DNA of 64,000 nucleotides from contig NC_017958.1 in NCBI RefSeq assembly GCF_000264455.2, forward strand, positions 749,001 to 813,000, read 5' to 3'. The notes below the pieces were generated by a model. That model ran no database searches, was not told the DNA's origin, and worked only from the letters and a program-made list of their open reading frames with translations. This document shows, piece by piece, positions 41,423 through 50,524 of the stretch. Origin of the DNA: Tistrella mobilis KA081020-065. Lineage in GTDB: Bacteria > Pseudomonadota > Alphaproteobacteria > Tistrellales > Tistrellaceae. Position numbers and translations under genes: made by a program. How positions within the stretch are numbered: the first letter of the stretch is position 1; every line of letters begins with the position of its first letter.

Positions 41423-42625
41423 TCAACTCCGGGCGCCGGCAGCCTTCGCCAGCATGGCCACGGCGCGGTCGACCTCGGCCTCGGTGGTGAATCGGCCGAG
41501 GCCGAGGCGCAGGGCCGCCGTCACCCGCGCATCGGCGAGTTTCAGCGCCCGGAGCACGTAGGACGGCTCCACCGCCGCCGAGGAACAGGCCGAACCGGCC
41601 GACATGGCGATGTCGGGCAGCGCCCGGATGATCCGGTCGGCCTCGGTGCCGGGGATCGAGAGATTGAGGTTGTGCGGCACCCGGGGGGTATGGCCGGGGG
41701 CATCGGTGCCGGTAAAGGCGGCACCGTTGATTTCGGGCGTGAGCCCGGCGGCACTCAACCCAGCCAGCAGGCGCAGATGCAGCCGGCCGATGCGCTGCGT
41801 TTCTTCCGGCCCTTCCTGACGCGCCAGACGGGCCGCCTCGCCCAGGCCGACGACAAGTGGGGTCGGCAGGGTGCCGGCCCGCAGGCCGCGTTCCTGGCGG
41901 CCGCCATCGAACAGCGGCTGGATGCGGTCCTCGATCCCCCGGCGCACGAACAATGCGCCAACGCCCTTGGGGCCGTAGATCTTGTGGCCCGACAGGCTGA
42001 GCATGTCGACGGGGACACGGCGCAGGTCGAGCGGGATGCGCCCTGCCGCCTGGGCGGCATCGGTGTGGACCAGGGCGCCCCGATCATGGGCGCGGGCGGC
42101 GATTTCGGCGACCGGCTGGACGGTGCCGATCTCGTTGTTCACCGCCATCACCGAGACCAGCAGCGTGTCGTCGCGCAGCACCGCCGCGACCGCATCGGCC
42201 CGCACGATGCCGTCGGGACCGGGCGGCACCACCGTCACCTCGAAGCCATGGGCTGCGGCCATGCGCTCGGCCGCCGCCAGCACGCAGCGATGCTCGATCG
42301 CGCTCACCACCAGATGCCGGCGCGGATCGCCGGCCGCCACCGCCGCCAGCGCCACGCCCTTGATCGCGAGGTTGTTCGATTCGGTGGCGCCCGAGGTGAA
42401 GACGATCTCGCCCTGATCGGCGCCGATCAGGGTCGCAACCTGGCGCCGCGCCTTGACCACCGCGGCATCGGCATCCCAGCCCCAGCGATGGGTGGCGGAA
42501 TGCGGGTTGCCGAACTGGGTGGTGAGATAGGGCATCATCGCCTCAAGCACCCGCGGGTCCATGGGCGTGGTCGCCTGGTTGTCCAGATAGATCGGCGCCG
42601 CCGGACAGTCGGTATCGTCGCTCAT
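41423..42625 (-). CDS. Cysteine desulfurase (IscS/NifS family)
   Basis: Takes sulfur from cysteine as an enzyme persulfide for Fe-S clusters and other sulfur uses. The 400-residue protein has YLDNQATTPMDPRV at the N-terminus, TSGATESNN, the PLP lysine in SLSGHKIYGPKG (about 211) and the active cysteine in SAGSACSSAAVEPS (about 336), close to the IscS loop. The ATG at 42625 has GGAGG 11 bases upstream; longer starts at 42643 and 42652 are possible. It follows a second desulfurase on the same strand. The usual scaffold genes (iscU or sufB) are not in the window. Confidence 0.9.
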   Translation of the reverse strand: MSDDTDCPAAPIYLDNQATTPMDPRVLEAMMPYLTTQFGNPHSATHRWGWDADAAVVKARRQVATLIGADQGEIVFTSGATESNNLAIKGVALAAVAAGDPRRHLVVSAIEHRCVLAAAERMAAAHGFEVTVVPPGPDGIVRADAVAAVLRDDTLLVSVMAVNNEIGTVQPVAEIAARAHDRGALVHTDAAQAAGRIPLDLRRVPVDMLSLSGHKIYGPKGVGALFVRRGIEDRIQPLFDGGRQERGLRAGTLPTPLVVGLGEAARLARQEGPEETQRIGRLHLRLLAGLSAAGLTPEINGAAFTGTDAPGHTPRVPHNLNLSIPGTEADRIIRALPDIAMSAGSACSSAAVEPSYVLRALKLADARVTAALRLGLGRFTTEAEVDRAVAMLAKAAGARS

Positions 42626-42744
42626 GCGGCCGGGAGCCTCCATAGCGGTCATCGCATCACGTCTCCGTCACCGGCCCGATCGGGGCCCCCGGTTGTCGTT
42701 CCGTCGCAGTCGGCACCCGCCGGATGACGCACGCGCCGCAGATC

Positions 42745-43881
42745 TCATTCGGCCGCAGCCCGGTTCCGCCGGGCTGCCATGCGGCACCAGGCGGCGATGA
42801 AGGCCTCGGCGTCATCGGCCGTGCTGCCGGCCCCCAGGCTGACCCTGATCGCCTGGCCGGCCAGATCCCCCAGCCCCATCGCGGCCAGCACCGGGCTTGC
42901 CGCCACCTTGCCCGAGGAGCAGGCGGAGCCGGCCGAGACCGCGATGCCGGCCAGATCCATCCGCATCACCTGGGTTTCGGCGGCGATGCCCGGCAGCACC
43001 ACCGACAGGGTGTTGGCGACCCGGCCGAAGGCGGCATCCCGCCCCGGGAACAGGACATCCGGCGCCGCATCGGCAAGTGCGGCCTGGATCCGGTCGCGCA
43101 GCGCCGCCAGACGCAGCGCCTCGGCCGCCCGATCCGTGGCGCCGAGCACCGCGGCCGCCGCCCCGAAACCGGCAATGCCGGCCAGGTTCTCGGTACCGCC
43201 GCGGCGGCGGTATTCCTGCCCGCCGGGGATCAGCGCCGCAGGTTCGATCTCCGGCCCCGCGACCAGCACGCCCACCCCCTTGGGGCCGCCGATCTTATGG
43301 GCGGAGAGTGACAGGAAATCGACGGCACCGCACAAGGTTCCGAGGTCGAGCCGTCCGGCGGCCTGCACCGCGTCGCAGGCGACGCGCCCGCCCCGGGCAT
43401 GGACCAGCGCCGCGATCTCCGCCACCGGCTGGATGACCCCGGTCTCGTTGTTGACCGCCATCACCGCGACGAGCGCACCGGCGCCGCCATCCGGCAGCCG
43501 ATCCAGCATGGCCGCGACCGCATGCGGGTGGACGACGCCCTGATCGTCGACCGGAATGCGCGGGGCATGGGGCGCCGCCGCCAGCACGCTGTCATGCTCT
43601 ACGGCCGACACCGCAAGCGGGCCCATCCCCGCCTGATGTAGCATCCAGGCATTGGATTCGCTGCCGCCCGAGGTGAACAGCACACGGTCGGGCCGGGCGC
43701 CGCAGAGTGCGGCGATCTCGGCCCGGGCCTGTTCTACCACCGCCCGCGCGGCGCGGCCCTCGGCATGAACCGAGGACGGGTTGCCGGCCAGATCCAGCAC
43801 CTCGATCATTCGCGCCCGCGCCGCCGGCAGCAACGGCGCGCCGGCATTGTGATCCAGGAAATGACGCACGGCACCGGTCAT
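42745..43881 (-). CDS. Cysteine desulfurase family protein, second copy
   Basis: A 378-residue NifS-like PLP enzyme. FLDHNAGAPLLPAAR at the N-terminus, TSGGSESNAW, the PLP lysine in SLSAHKIGGPKGVG (about 190) and the active cysteine in SAGSACSSGKV (about 317). N-A-G in place of the common N-A-T-T and a shortened middle set it apart from the copy downstream. Its start overlaps the Rrf2 stop (4 bases). Rrf2 - desulfurase - desulfurase runs are common in alphaproteobacterial Suf loci, so this probably opens a sulfur-mobilising operon. Confidence 0.88.
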   Translation of the reverse strand: MTGAVRHFLDHNAGAPLLPAARARMIEVLDLAGNPSSVHAEGRAARAVVEQARAEIAALCGARPDRVLFTSGGSESNAWMLHQAGMGPLAVSAVEHDSVLAAAPHAPRIPVDDQGVVHPHAVAAMLDRLPDGGAGALVAVMAVNNETGVIQPVAEIAALVHARGGRVACDAVQAAGRLDLGTLCGAVDFLSLSAHKIGGPKGVGVLVAGPEIEPAALIPGGQEYRRRGGTENLAGIAGFGAAAAVLGATDRAAEALRLAALRDRIQAALADAAPDVLFPGRDAAFGRVANTLSVVLPGIAAETQVMRMDLAGIAVSAGSACSSGKVAASPVLAAMGLGDLAGQAIRVSLGAGSTADDAEAFIAAWCRMAARRNRAAAE

Positions 43882-44399
43882 GGGTGATCACCCCGATGCG
43901 CCGCGGCCAGATCGGCGATGCTGACCCGGGCGAGCCTGTCGCGGACCCCGGCATCGACCGCCTGCCAGAGGGCGACCACGCCGCAGCCGAAACGGCCTTC
44001 CACCCCCCGCAGCCGGCCATCGCCACCTTCGACCGCGGCCACCACATCGGCAACGCTGATCGCCTCGGGCGCGCGGGTCAGGCAGTAGCCGCCGGCAGCC
44101 CCCCGGGCGCTGCGCACCAGGCCGCGCCGGCGCAACTTGCGGAACAGCTGCTCCAGATAGGCGGGCGGAATGTCGGCACAGGTGGCGATGTCGGAAATGC
44201 AGGTCGGCGTGGCGCAGCGCCGCCGGGCCAGTTCAACCATGGCCACCACCGCATAATGCGCGCGCGCGCCCACCCGGACCACGCCCGACCCGCCCGCCGC
44301 CTCACGCGCGGCCGGGCGGGCGCGCCGGGGCAGATCGGCGGTCCCGGAACAGTCGGGCTCGGCGGTTTCGATGGCGGCACTGTCGAAGCTGTCGGGCAT
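43878..44399 (-). CDS. Rrf2 family transcriptional regulator (IscR-like, single cysteine)
   Basis: A 173-residue Rrf2 regulator. The winged helix covers ARAHYAVVAMVELARR through PPAYLEQLFRKLRRRGLVRSARGAAGGYCL. Enterobacterial IscR holds its 2Fe-2S cluster with three cysteines and a histidine; here only one cysteine (FGCGVV) lies in that loop, as in the Rhodobacter IscR-like protein that still senses iron. The ATG at 44399 leaves about 40 low-complexity residues before the normal family start, so a GTG at about the VGARAHYAVV position may be the real start. It is followed by two desulfurases with a 4-base overlap and preceded by cysE. Confidence 0.85.
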   Translation of the reverse strand: MPDSFDSAAIETAEPDCSGTADLPRRARPAAREAAGGSGVVRVGARAHYAVVAMVELARRRCATPTCISDIATCADIPPAYLEQLFRKLRRRGLVRSARGAAGGYCLTRAPEAISVADVVAAVEGGDGRLRGVEGRFGCGVVALWQAVDAGVRDRLARVSIADLAAAHRGDHP

Positions 44400-44440
44400 G
44401 GGGCGCAGCCTGGGCTTTGTGAATTCGTAAGAGGTGCTGG

Positions 44441-45181
44441 TCAGCGCCGGTCGGCGGCGCCGGGCAGGCGGTGGATGCGGGCTTCGGCATCGGTGACGGC
44501 CCGGGCATGGGCGTCGGGGTCGAGCCCGGCCTCCAGCTCGCTCACCCGCGCCGACAGGCGCTGCACCTCGCTCAACAGCCCGTCGACGATCCGCGACATC
44601 GGGTCCGGCAGGTCCGGGGTGCCGATCGCATAGGCGTCGAAACGGCGCATCTCTTCGTCCAGCCCGCCGCGGGCCTTGACGATCCGGCCCGGGATGCCGA
44701 CCACGGTGGCGCCCGGCGGAACGTCCTTGACCACCACGGCGTTGGAGCCGATGCGAGCATCGGCGCCGACCGTGATCGGCCCCAGCACCTTGGCACCCGC
44801 ACCCACGATGGTGCCTTCCAGCACGGTGGGATGGCGCTTGCCCTTCTCCCAGCTGGTGCCGCCCAGCGTCACACCCTGATAGAGGGTGACGTTGTCGGCG
44901 ATCTCGGTGGTTTCGCCGATCACCACGCCCATGCCGTGGTCGATGAAGAAGCCATGGCCGATGGTGGCGCCGGGATGAATTTCGATCGCGGTCAGGAAGC
45001 GCCCCAGATGCGACACCCAGCGCCCGAGCAGCTTGAAATTCCGCCGCCACAGCCAGTTCGCGACCCGGTAAATCATGATCGCGTGGAAGCCGGGATAGCA
45101 GAGAATCACCTCCAGCCGGCTGCGCACCGCAGGGTCACGATCGAACACCACGTCGATCTCGCGTTTCAGGCTCTTGAACAT
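44441..45181 (-). CDS. cysE: Serine O-acetyltransferase
   Basis: Acetyl-CoA plus L-serine gives O-acetylserine, the cysteine precursor. The 246-residue protein ends its N-terminal helices with a left-handed beta-helix of hexapeptide repeats: [23 protein letters not shown] (in pieces), [13 protein letters not shown] and [15 protein letters not shown]. The catalytic histidine lies in IDHGMG. The start [10 protein letters not shown] fits the family. It lies 41 bases ahead of the Rrf2 gene, so cysteine supply and cysteine desulfuration are in one transcription unit. The C-terminal tail (from about 195) is helical and longer than in E. coli. Confidence 0.92.
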   Translation of the reverse strand: MFKSLKREIDVVFDRDPAVRSRLEVILCYPGFHAIMIYRVANWLWRRNFKLLGRWVSHLGRFLTAIEIHPGATIGHGFFIDHGMGVVIGETTEIADNVTLYQGVTLGGTSWEKGKRHPTVLEGTIVGAGAKVLGPITVGADARIGSNAVVVKDVPPGATVVGIPGRIVKARGGLDEEMRRFDAYAIGTPDLPDPMSRIVDGLLSEVQRLSARVSELEAGLDPDAHARAVTDAEARIHRLPGAADRR

Positions 45182-45378
45182 GGCCTCGCACCGTGTGATA
45201 TCATCCGCCACCCTGCGTCCGGCGACGGACTCCGTTTTGGCGCCCCGACCGCTGCGCGCGACCCGACGTCGTTTCGACGGACTCTACGGATATCCGACCG
45301 AAACAGTCAAGATTGTCCGTCATCACCGGCCCCCATCCGGGCGCTTAGACGTCGGCAACGACAATACTGGGAGCAGCA

Positions 45379-46017
45379 ATGCCCGAAGTGATCATCAACG
45401 GACCCGAAGGACGCCTTGAAGGCCGGTATCACCACGGGACGGCGAAAAACGCGCCGATCGCGCTGATCCTGCATCCGCATCCGCAGCATGGCGGCACGAT
45501 GAACAACAAGGTGGCCTACACCTTGTTCCAGACGTTCAAGGCCCGCGGCTTCTCGGTGCTCCGCTTCAACTTCCGCGGCGTCGGCCGGTCCCAGGGCAGT
45601 TTCGACAACGGTCAGGGCGAGCTGTCGGATGCGGCATCCGCCCTCGACTGGATGCAGAACTACAACCCGAACGCCACCGGCTGCTGGATCGCCGGCTTCT
45701 CGTTCGGGGCCTGGATCGCCATGCAGCTGCTGATGCGCCGGCCCGAGATCGACGGCTTCATCTCGGTCGCGCCGCCGGCGAATATGTATGATTTCACCTT
45801 CCTCGCCCCCTGCCCGTCTTCGGGCCTGATCATCCATGGCGACCGCGACGACATCGTCTCGCCCGATTCGGTGACCAAGCTGTCGGCGAAGCTGAACAGC
45901 CAGAAAGGCATCACCATCGAGCACAAGGTGGTGCCCGGCGCCGACCATTTCTTCGGCCAGCAGCTGGAGACGGTGGCGGCGCTCAGCGACGATTATCTGA
46001 CCCGCGCAGGGCTCTGA
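45379..46017 (+). CDS. Alpha/beta hydrolase (dienelactone-hydrolase-like)
   Basis: A 212-residue cytosolic alpha/beta hydrolase. LHPHPQHGGTMNNKV (about 32-46) is the oxyanion region seen in this small family; FNFRGVGRSQG follows, the nucleophile elbow is AGFSFGAW (Ser about 115), then HGDRDDIV (Asp) and ADHFF (His). The substrate is unknown. It is divergent from cysE and ends in a bidirectional terminator. The family is widely conserved in alphaproteobacteria, often next to Suf or cysteine genes. Confidence 0.87.
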   Translation: MPEVIINGPEGRLEGRYHHGTAKNAPIALILHPHPQHGGTMNNKVAYTLFQTFKARGFSVLRFNFRGVGRSQGSFDNGQGELSDAASALDWMQNYNPNATGCWIAGFSFGAWIAMQLLMRRPEIDGFISVAPPANMYDFTFLAPCPSSGLIIHGDRDDIVSPDSVTKLSAKLNSQKGITIEHKVVPGADHFFGQQLETVAALSDDYLTRAGL

Positions 46018-46035
46018 GCGGCGGATATAACAGGA

Positions 46036-46059
46036 AAGGATCCGCAGACGCGGATCCTT
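46036..46059. terminator. Bidirectional hairpin between convergent genes
   Basis: Perfect 10-base arms AAGGATCCGC / GCGGATCCTT with an AGAC loop, lying between the alpha/beta hydrolase stop and the threonine-synthase-like stop. T-runs are short. Confidence 0.7.
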
Positions 46060-46087
46060 ATCCCGAGCGCCCGGGCGGCGTAGTGCG

Positions 46088-47383
46088 TCAGGCCGGGCCG
46101 GCACCGAATTCCGCCGTCAGGTGTTTCAACACCTCGTCCAGCCCACCGGTGACCCTGTAGCGCGTCGCGGGATGCGGCGGCCGCTGGTCGATGTCCTTGA
46201 GCCCGCTTGCGGTCATGATACAGACCACGCTGTCATCCGGACCGATGATCCCGCGCCGGCGCAGCTGACCGGCCGCCGCGATCGAGGTAACCCCCGACAA
46301 TTCGCCGAAGATGCCTTCGTGACGGGCAAGACCGGCCTGGGTCTGCCAGAGCGCTGCATCCGTCACAACCTCTGCCGTCCCGCCCGACCGGCGCACCGAG
46401 ACCAGCGACTGGAAAGTCCCCTGCACCGTGCCGATGGACAGCGCCCGGGTCGGAAACGGGTCCCGGGCCGTGACGAGCGTATCGGCCGGCCGGGCAAGGC
46501 TGTCGCGGACCGACCCATGGATCTCGGCCGCGACCATCTTCGGCAGGCGGTCGATGACCCCCGCCGCGCGAAGATCGCAGAACCCCCGCCAGATGCCGCG
46601 GAGATTGTCGCCATAGGCGGTCGGGACCACGACCCAGTCGGGCACCCGCCCCTGCTGCTGCAGGACGAGTTCACAGGCAATGGTCTTGTAGCCTTCGATG
46701 CCGTCGGGATGGCTGCCCACCACCGGCGTCTCGAAGGGCGAGGTCACGAACCAGCCGAAGCGCGCGACCCCCTCGGCCAGGATCGGCCAGCGCCTGGTCT
46801 TGTCGGCAAGCTCGACCACCACGGCGCCGTAGCGGCCGATCTGATCGACCATCGGTCCCGGCGCGCCCTCGAAGGTCACCACCAGACAGGTGAGCCCGGC
46901 TCTGGCGGCATAGGCAGCCAGCGACGCCCCGGCATTGCCGGACGACGCGGTCGCCACGAACCGATGGCCCTGCCGTTTCGCGGCCGACACGGCCACCGCC
47001 GAAAACCGGTCCTTGTGCGACCAGGTGGGGTTGCGGCTCTCATCCTTGATCAGAAGATTTCCGATCCCGAGACGCCGGCCCAGCCGGGCCGCCGGGATCA
47101 GCGGTGTGTGCCCCTCGCCGAGGCTCACCATCTCGTCCGCATCGACCGGCAGATAATCAGCGAAGGCGGCGAGCCCGTCTGCGGGCGACATCTGCGGCAT
47201 CGTCCGCCGGGCGAGGCTTTCCGCAGTATAGGCCACCTCCAGATTAGACGGGGCATCGCGTCTGCAGATCCCGCAGCCCCTGGAATCGATCGGATGATCC
47301 GCAGGATATGCCGCGCCACAGCGCAGGCAGGCATAGCCGGCCACCCGGGGATTTCCCCGGGCGTTCGGATGAGGTTCGGACAT
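46088..47383 (-). CDS. Threonine-synthase-like PLP enzyme
   Basis: A 431-residue fold-type II PLP enzyme. An N-terminal four-cysteine zinc-ribbon-like segment (CLRCG and CGIC, about residues 19-39) precedes the catalytic domain, as in archaeal-type ThrC. The PLP lysine is in NPTWSHKDRF (about 119); SSGNAGASLA (about 143) binds phosphate or carboxylate, and a GDN-type loop is visible in TAYGDNLRG. Biosynthetic threonine synthase would sit with thrA or thrB. Here it ends an operon with a TAXI transporter and a peptidase, so a catabolic or ammonia-lyase role on an imported amino acid is likely. The ATG at 47383 has GGGAAACGG upstream. Confidence 0.8.
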   Translation of the reverse strand: MSEPHPNARGNPRVAGYACLRCGAAYPADHPIDSRGCGICRRDAPSNLEVAYTAESLARRTMPQMSPADGLAAFADYLPVDADEMVSLGEGHTPLIPAARLGRRLGIGNLLIKDESRNPTWSHKDRFSAVAVSAAKRQGHRFVATASSGNAGASLAAYAARAGLTCLVVTFEGAPGPMVDQIGRYGAVVVELADKTRRWPILAEGVARFGWFVTSPFETPVVGSHPDGIEGYKTIACELVLQQQGRVPDWVVVPTAYGDNLRGIWRGFCDLRAAGVIDRLPKMVAAEIHGSVRDSLARPADTLVTARDPFPTRALSIGTVQGTFQSLVSVRRSGGTAEVVTDAALWQTQAGLARHEGIFGELSGVTSIAAAGQLRRRGIIGPDDSVVCIMTASGLKDIDQRPPHPATRYRVTGGLDEVLKHLTAEFGAGPA

Positions 47384-47415
47384 GGCCGTTTCCCGTTCGG
47401 TCTGTGCGGGGGATA

Positions 47416-49362
47416 TCAGGAAGTCGCCGGGCGCCGCCACTGCAGCCACAGCAGAAGTGCCACTGCGGCAATGGTGGTCAGGCCGAGCACGTCGCTCAGC
47501 GTGCCGGGAAAGATCATGCCGATCGCGCCGGCGACCAGGATCAGCCGCATCACCGGATGCAGCGGCCGCAGAAACCAGCCGGTGGCGGCAATGGAGAGCA
47601 CGGAGATGCCGATCACGGCGGTCAGCATGGCATGGCCGACCTCCAGCAGGCTTCCCTGCCCCAGCAGGGCCGGTTCATAGACGAAGATGAACGGCAGCAG
47701 GAAGACGCCCACCCCCATCTTGACCGCATGCACGCTGGTCCGCCACGGATCGCCGCCGGCCACGGCAGCAGCTGCAAAGGAGGCGATGGCGAGCGGTGGC
47801 GTGATGTTCGACATCACCGCACCGAAGAAGATGAACATGTGCGCCGCCAGCGGCTGGAAGCCGAGGTCCACCATGCCCGGTGCCAGGATCGAGGCCAGGA
47901 TGATATAGACCGCCGAGGTCGGCATGCCCATGCCCAGGATCACCGCCACGATCATGGTCAGCGCCAGGAACAGGATCGCGCTGTCACCCGCGACATAGGT
48001 GATGATGCTGGTGAACCGCACCCCCAGCCCGGTGAGCGAGATGATGCCGGCGATGATCCCGCCCACGGCACAGGCGGCGATGACCGGCGCCATCATTTTC
48101 GGGGCCTCGATCGCCGCTTCCAGAAAGATCCGGACGATCCGGCGCGGCTCCCGCCGGTAGCGGACGGTCAGACAGAGCAGGAAGGCCAGGATACCGTAGA
48201 GCCCGGCCAACGACGGCGTCAGCCCCTGAAGCAGGGTCGCGATCATCACCCCGAGCGGCAGGAGCATGAACAGCCCCTCCTTCAGGATCTGACGGAGGCT
48301 TTCACCGCCGGCATCCCGCGGCGGGGTCAGCCGGTTGCGCCGGGCCTCCACGTCGACGGCGATGAAGATCGCGACGAAATAGAGGAAGGCCGGGATCGCC
48401 GCGGCGATCATGATGTCGGAATAGGAGAGGCCCAGGAAGTCGGCCATGATGAAGGCGGCCGCCCCCATCACCGGCGGCGTGATCAGCCCGCCGGTCGAGG
48501 CCACGGCCTCGACACCGGCCGCGAATTCCCGGTTATAGCCGTATGTGCGCATCGCCGGGATGGTGAAGGACCCGGTGGTGACGACATTGGCGGTAGAGCT
48601 GCCGGAGAGCATGCTCATCATCGCACTGGAGAGGACGGCGGTCTTGGCCGGACCGCCGGTGACGTTGCCGGTCAGCGCATTGGCGAAGCGGCTGAAGAAG
48701 GTGCCTGCCCCGGACGAGACCAGAAGCGCGCCGAACAGCACGAACAGGAAGATGTAGCTGGCCGAGGCCCCGATCGGGATGCCCCACAGCCCGTCGACGC
48801 TGAGATAGATCTGCTCGATCACCTGATCGATCGGGTAGCCGCGATGCCAGAACGGGTAAGGCAGATGGGGCCCCGCCTGGGTGTAGATCAGGAAGATCAG
48901 GCTGAGGATGACCATCGGCCAGCCCAGCAGCCGCCGTGTCGCCTCCAGCGTCGCCACCACGACCACCCAGCCCAGGATCTCCTGCGATGGGGTGACCGGC
49001 GTGACATAGAGCATCCGCGAGGCGATGCCATAGGCGTCGATGACGACATAGCCCGCAGGAACCAGGATCGCGCAGAGAAAGACGAGATCGATGACGATCT
49101 GGCGCGGCCGGCGGGTTTCCGTGGCAGAGATCGTACCCAGGCAGAACAGGACCGCAATGCCGAGCATGAAATGCGTGGCACGGTGGGCCTCGGTGATCGG
49201 CGGGCCGACCACCGCCACCACCAGATGGTAGGCCGAGAGGGCCAGTGCCAGAACGGCGGCAAGCCTGCGCATCAGGACCGCGATCCGCCACCAGATCCCG
49301 GTCGGATGAGGAGCAGTGCGTGCCGGCTGGATGGCCTCCGGAGTGCTGTCGTTGGGGTGCAT
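47416..49362 (-). CDS. TRAP transporter fused permease (TAXI-type, 4TM plus 12TM)
   Basis: A 648-residue membrane protein combining the DctQ-like and DctM-like parts in one chain, as is usual for TAXI-type TRAP systems. About four helices lie in residues 25-180, and the DctM part begins near 220. Signatures: SGSSTANVVTTGSFTIPAM (about 263-281), GGLITPPVMGAAAFIMADFL, LGMGMPTSAVYIILASILAPG and FGAVMSNITPPLAIASFAAA. The ATG at 49362 gives a typical N-terminus; the preceding 16 residues are doubtful. It starts 68 bases after the binding protein and is followed by the PLP enzyme. Confidence 0.92.
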   Translation of the reverse strand: MHPNDSTPEAIQPARTAPHPTGIWWRIAVLMRRLAAVLALALSAYHLVVAVVGPPITEAHRATHFMLGIAVLFCLGTISATETRRPRQIVIDLVFLCAILVPAGYVVIDAYGIASRMLYVTPVTPSQEILGWVVVVATLEATRRLLGWPMVILSLIFLIYTQAGPHLPYPFWHRGYPIDQVIEQIYLSVDGLWGIPIGASASYIFLFVLFGALLVSSGAGTFFSRFANALTGNVTGGPAKTAVLSSAMMSMLSGSSTANVVTTGSFTIPAMRTYGYNREFAAGVEAVASTGGLITPPVMGAAAFIMADFLGLSYSDIMIAAAIPAFLYFVAIFIAVDVEARRNRLTPPRDAGGESLRQILKEGLFMLLPLGVMIATLLQGLTPSLAGLYGILAFLLCLTVRYRREPRRIVRIFLEAAIEAPKMMAPVIAACAVGGIIAGIISLTGLGVRFTSIITYVAGDSAILFLALTMIVAVILGMGMPTSAVYIILASILAPGMVDLGFQPLAAHMFIFFGAVMSNITPPLAIASFAAAAVAGGDPWRTSVHAVKMGVGVFLLPFIFVYEPALLGQGSLLEVGHAMLTAVIGISVLSIAATGWFLRPLHPVMRLILVAGAIGMIFPGTLSDVLGLTTIAAVALLLWLQWRRPATS

Positions 49363-49430
49363 GTGACCTGACCTGAAGGCGGCATTGTGGAGCGAACGGC
49401 GCCGCTCCACCTGTCTCGAGCGGCGGGCGC

Positions 49431-50414
49431 CTATTTGATTGCGCCCGTCTCGTTGATTGCGCCCGTCTCGCGGTAATATTTCTCCGCCCCCGGATGCAGA
49501 TGACCACCCGCGACATTGGCCAGATCGGACACCGTCAGATCCTGGAAAGATCCATGGACCTTCTTCAGTGCCTCCAGATTCTCAGTCAGGGTTTTTGCGA
49601 TCCAGTAGGCCTCGCCATCCGGCATGTCATCGGCCGCCACGACCACCATCTGCGCGCTGACGGTCGCAACGTCGGAATCCTGCCCCGCGTAAACGCCGCC
49701 GCCGATCACGGCACGGCCGAGCGTCGGCATGTCGCTCTTCAGCTTTGCAAAGGCTGCGTCATCCACCGGAAGAAGCCTCAGCGGCACCGTGTTCGCAAGC
49801 TCATTGCCCCAGCTGGAGGGATAGGAAGCGACCGAGATCATCCCCTCGACGCGGCCATCCTTCATCGCATCGGTCTGCTCGTTGAGATCACCCGAGGACA
49901 GCCTGAGGTCGCCCGAGCCGAGGCCGACGGATTTCAGTGCCGCCTCGAAGACGATCGCCGAGATGGTGCCGGGACGCTGGGTCATGAAGGACCGGCCGGC
50001 AAGATCGCCGAGCGCGGCGATACCGGCATCCTGCCGGACGAAGACATGCATCAGCGAACTGGACAGGCCGGCGACGACGCGCACGTTCCGGATCGGTTCA
50101 GGAAACGGCGGCTGGCCGCGGGCTGCGACCGTCAGTGCCGGTGCGACCGTGAAGCCCAGTTCGCCCTTGTGATAGCCGACATTGGCGACGTTGGAGAGCC
50201 CGGCCCCCAGCTCCGGATTGGCCGGCACGCCGTTTTTCGCGAAGATCTCGGCCATGCCGGCACCGATACCGTACCAGCTGCTGCCGGAGACGGAGGTGAA
50301 GATCGTGAGATTGCGGGGTTTGTCTTCGGCGTGCAGCGGCACCGTGGTCGCAAAACATGCCGTGACCGCGAGTGTCGCAATGCGACAGGTCGCGAGAAGT
50401 TGGTTGCGGTCCAT
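49431..50414 (-). CDS. TRAP transporter solute-binding protein, TAXI family
   Basis: A 327-residue periplasmic receptor with a Sec signal peptide (about residues 1-29, cleaved near LHAED). TIFTSVSGSSWYGIGAGMAEIFAK is the TAXI-family ligand-binding opening, with GLSNVANVGYHKGELGF (about 70-86) and RVEGMISVASYPS later. The last residues carry a duplicated six-residue unit, ETGAIN, encoded by an 18-base tandem repeat. TAXI proteins bind glutamate, alpha-keto acids and similar small acids; the ligand here is unknown. Confidence 0.9.
   Translation of the reverse strand: MDRNQLLATCRIATLAVTACFATTVPLHAEDKPRNLTIFTSVSGSSWYGIGAGMAEIFAKNGVPANPELGAGLSNVANVGYHKGELGFTVAPALTVAARGQPPFPEPIRNVRVVAGLSSSLMHVFVRQDAGIAALGDLAGRSFMTQRPGTISAIVFEAALKSVGLGSGDLRLSSGDLNEQTDAMKDGRVEGMISVASYPSSWGNELANTVPLRLLPVDDAAFAKLKSDMPTLGRAVIGGGVYAGQDSDVATVSAQMVVVAADDMPDGEAYWIAKTLTENLEALKKVHGSFQDLTVSDLANVAGGHLHPGAEKYYRETGAINETGAIK
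49435..49470 (-). repeat. 18-base tandem duplication at the 3' end of the TAXI gene
   Basis: Two exact copies of an 18-base unit (49435-49452 and 49453-49470) lie in frame, adding six residues next to the stop codon. The region is otherwise non-repetitive. Confidence 0.9.
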
Positions 50415-50524
50415 GTCAGTCTCCCTGGCCTTCGGGCTCCCTGGCCTCCGGCCCCTGGTTTCTGGTTTCCCGGTTCTTATCTTCTGGTCTTCTTGAGAGG
50501 ATTCCGGTCTTCTTATGATGAGGC

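Noticed and set aside
43878-45050. Fused acetyltransferase-Rrf2 390-codon frame
   Set aside because: Only the part from 44399 downward is the Rrf2 protein; the rest is the cysE region read in the wrong frame.
46088-47383. Biosynthetic thrC
   Set aside because: No threonine genes nearby; the gene sits at the end of a transporter and peptidase operon. Family assignment kept, role left open.
47308-49371. 687-codon plus-strand frame
   Set aside because: Antisense to the TAXI fused permease; its composition (Asp, His, Arg, Gln runs) mirrors membrane codons read backwards.
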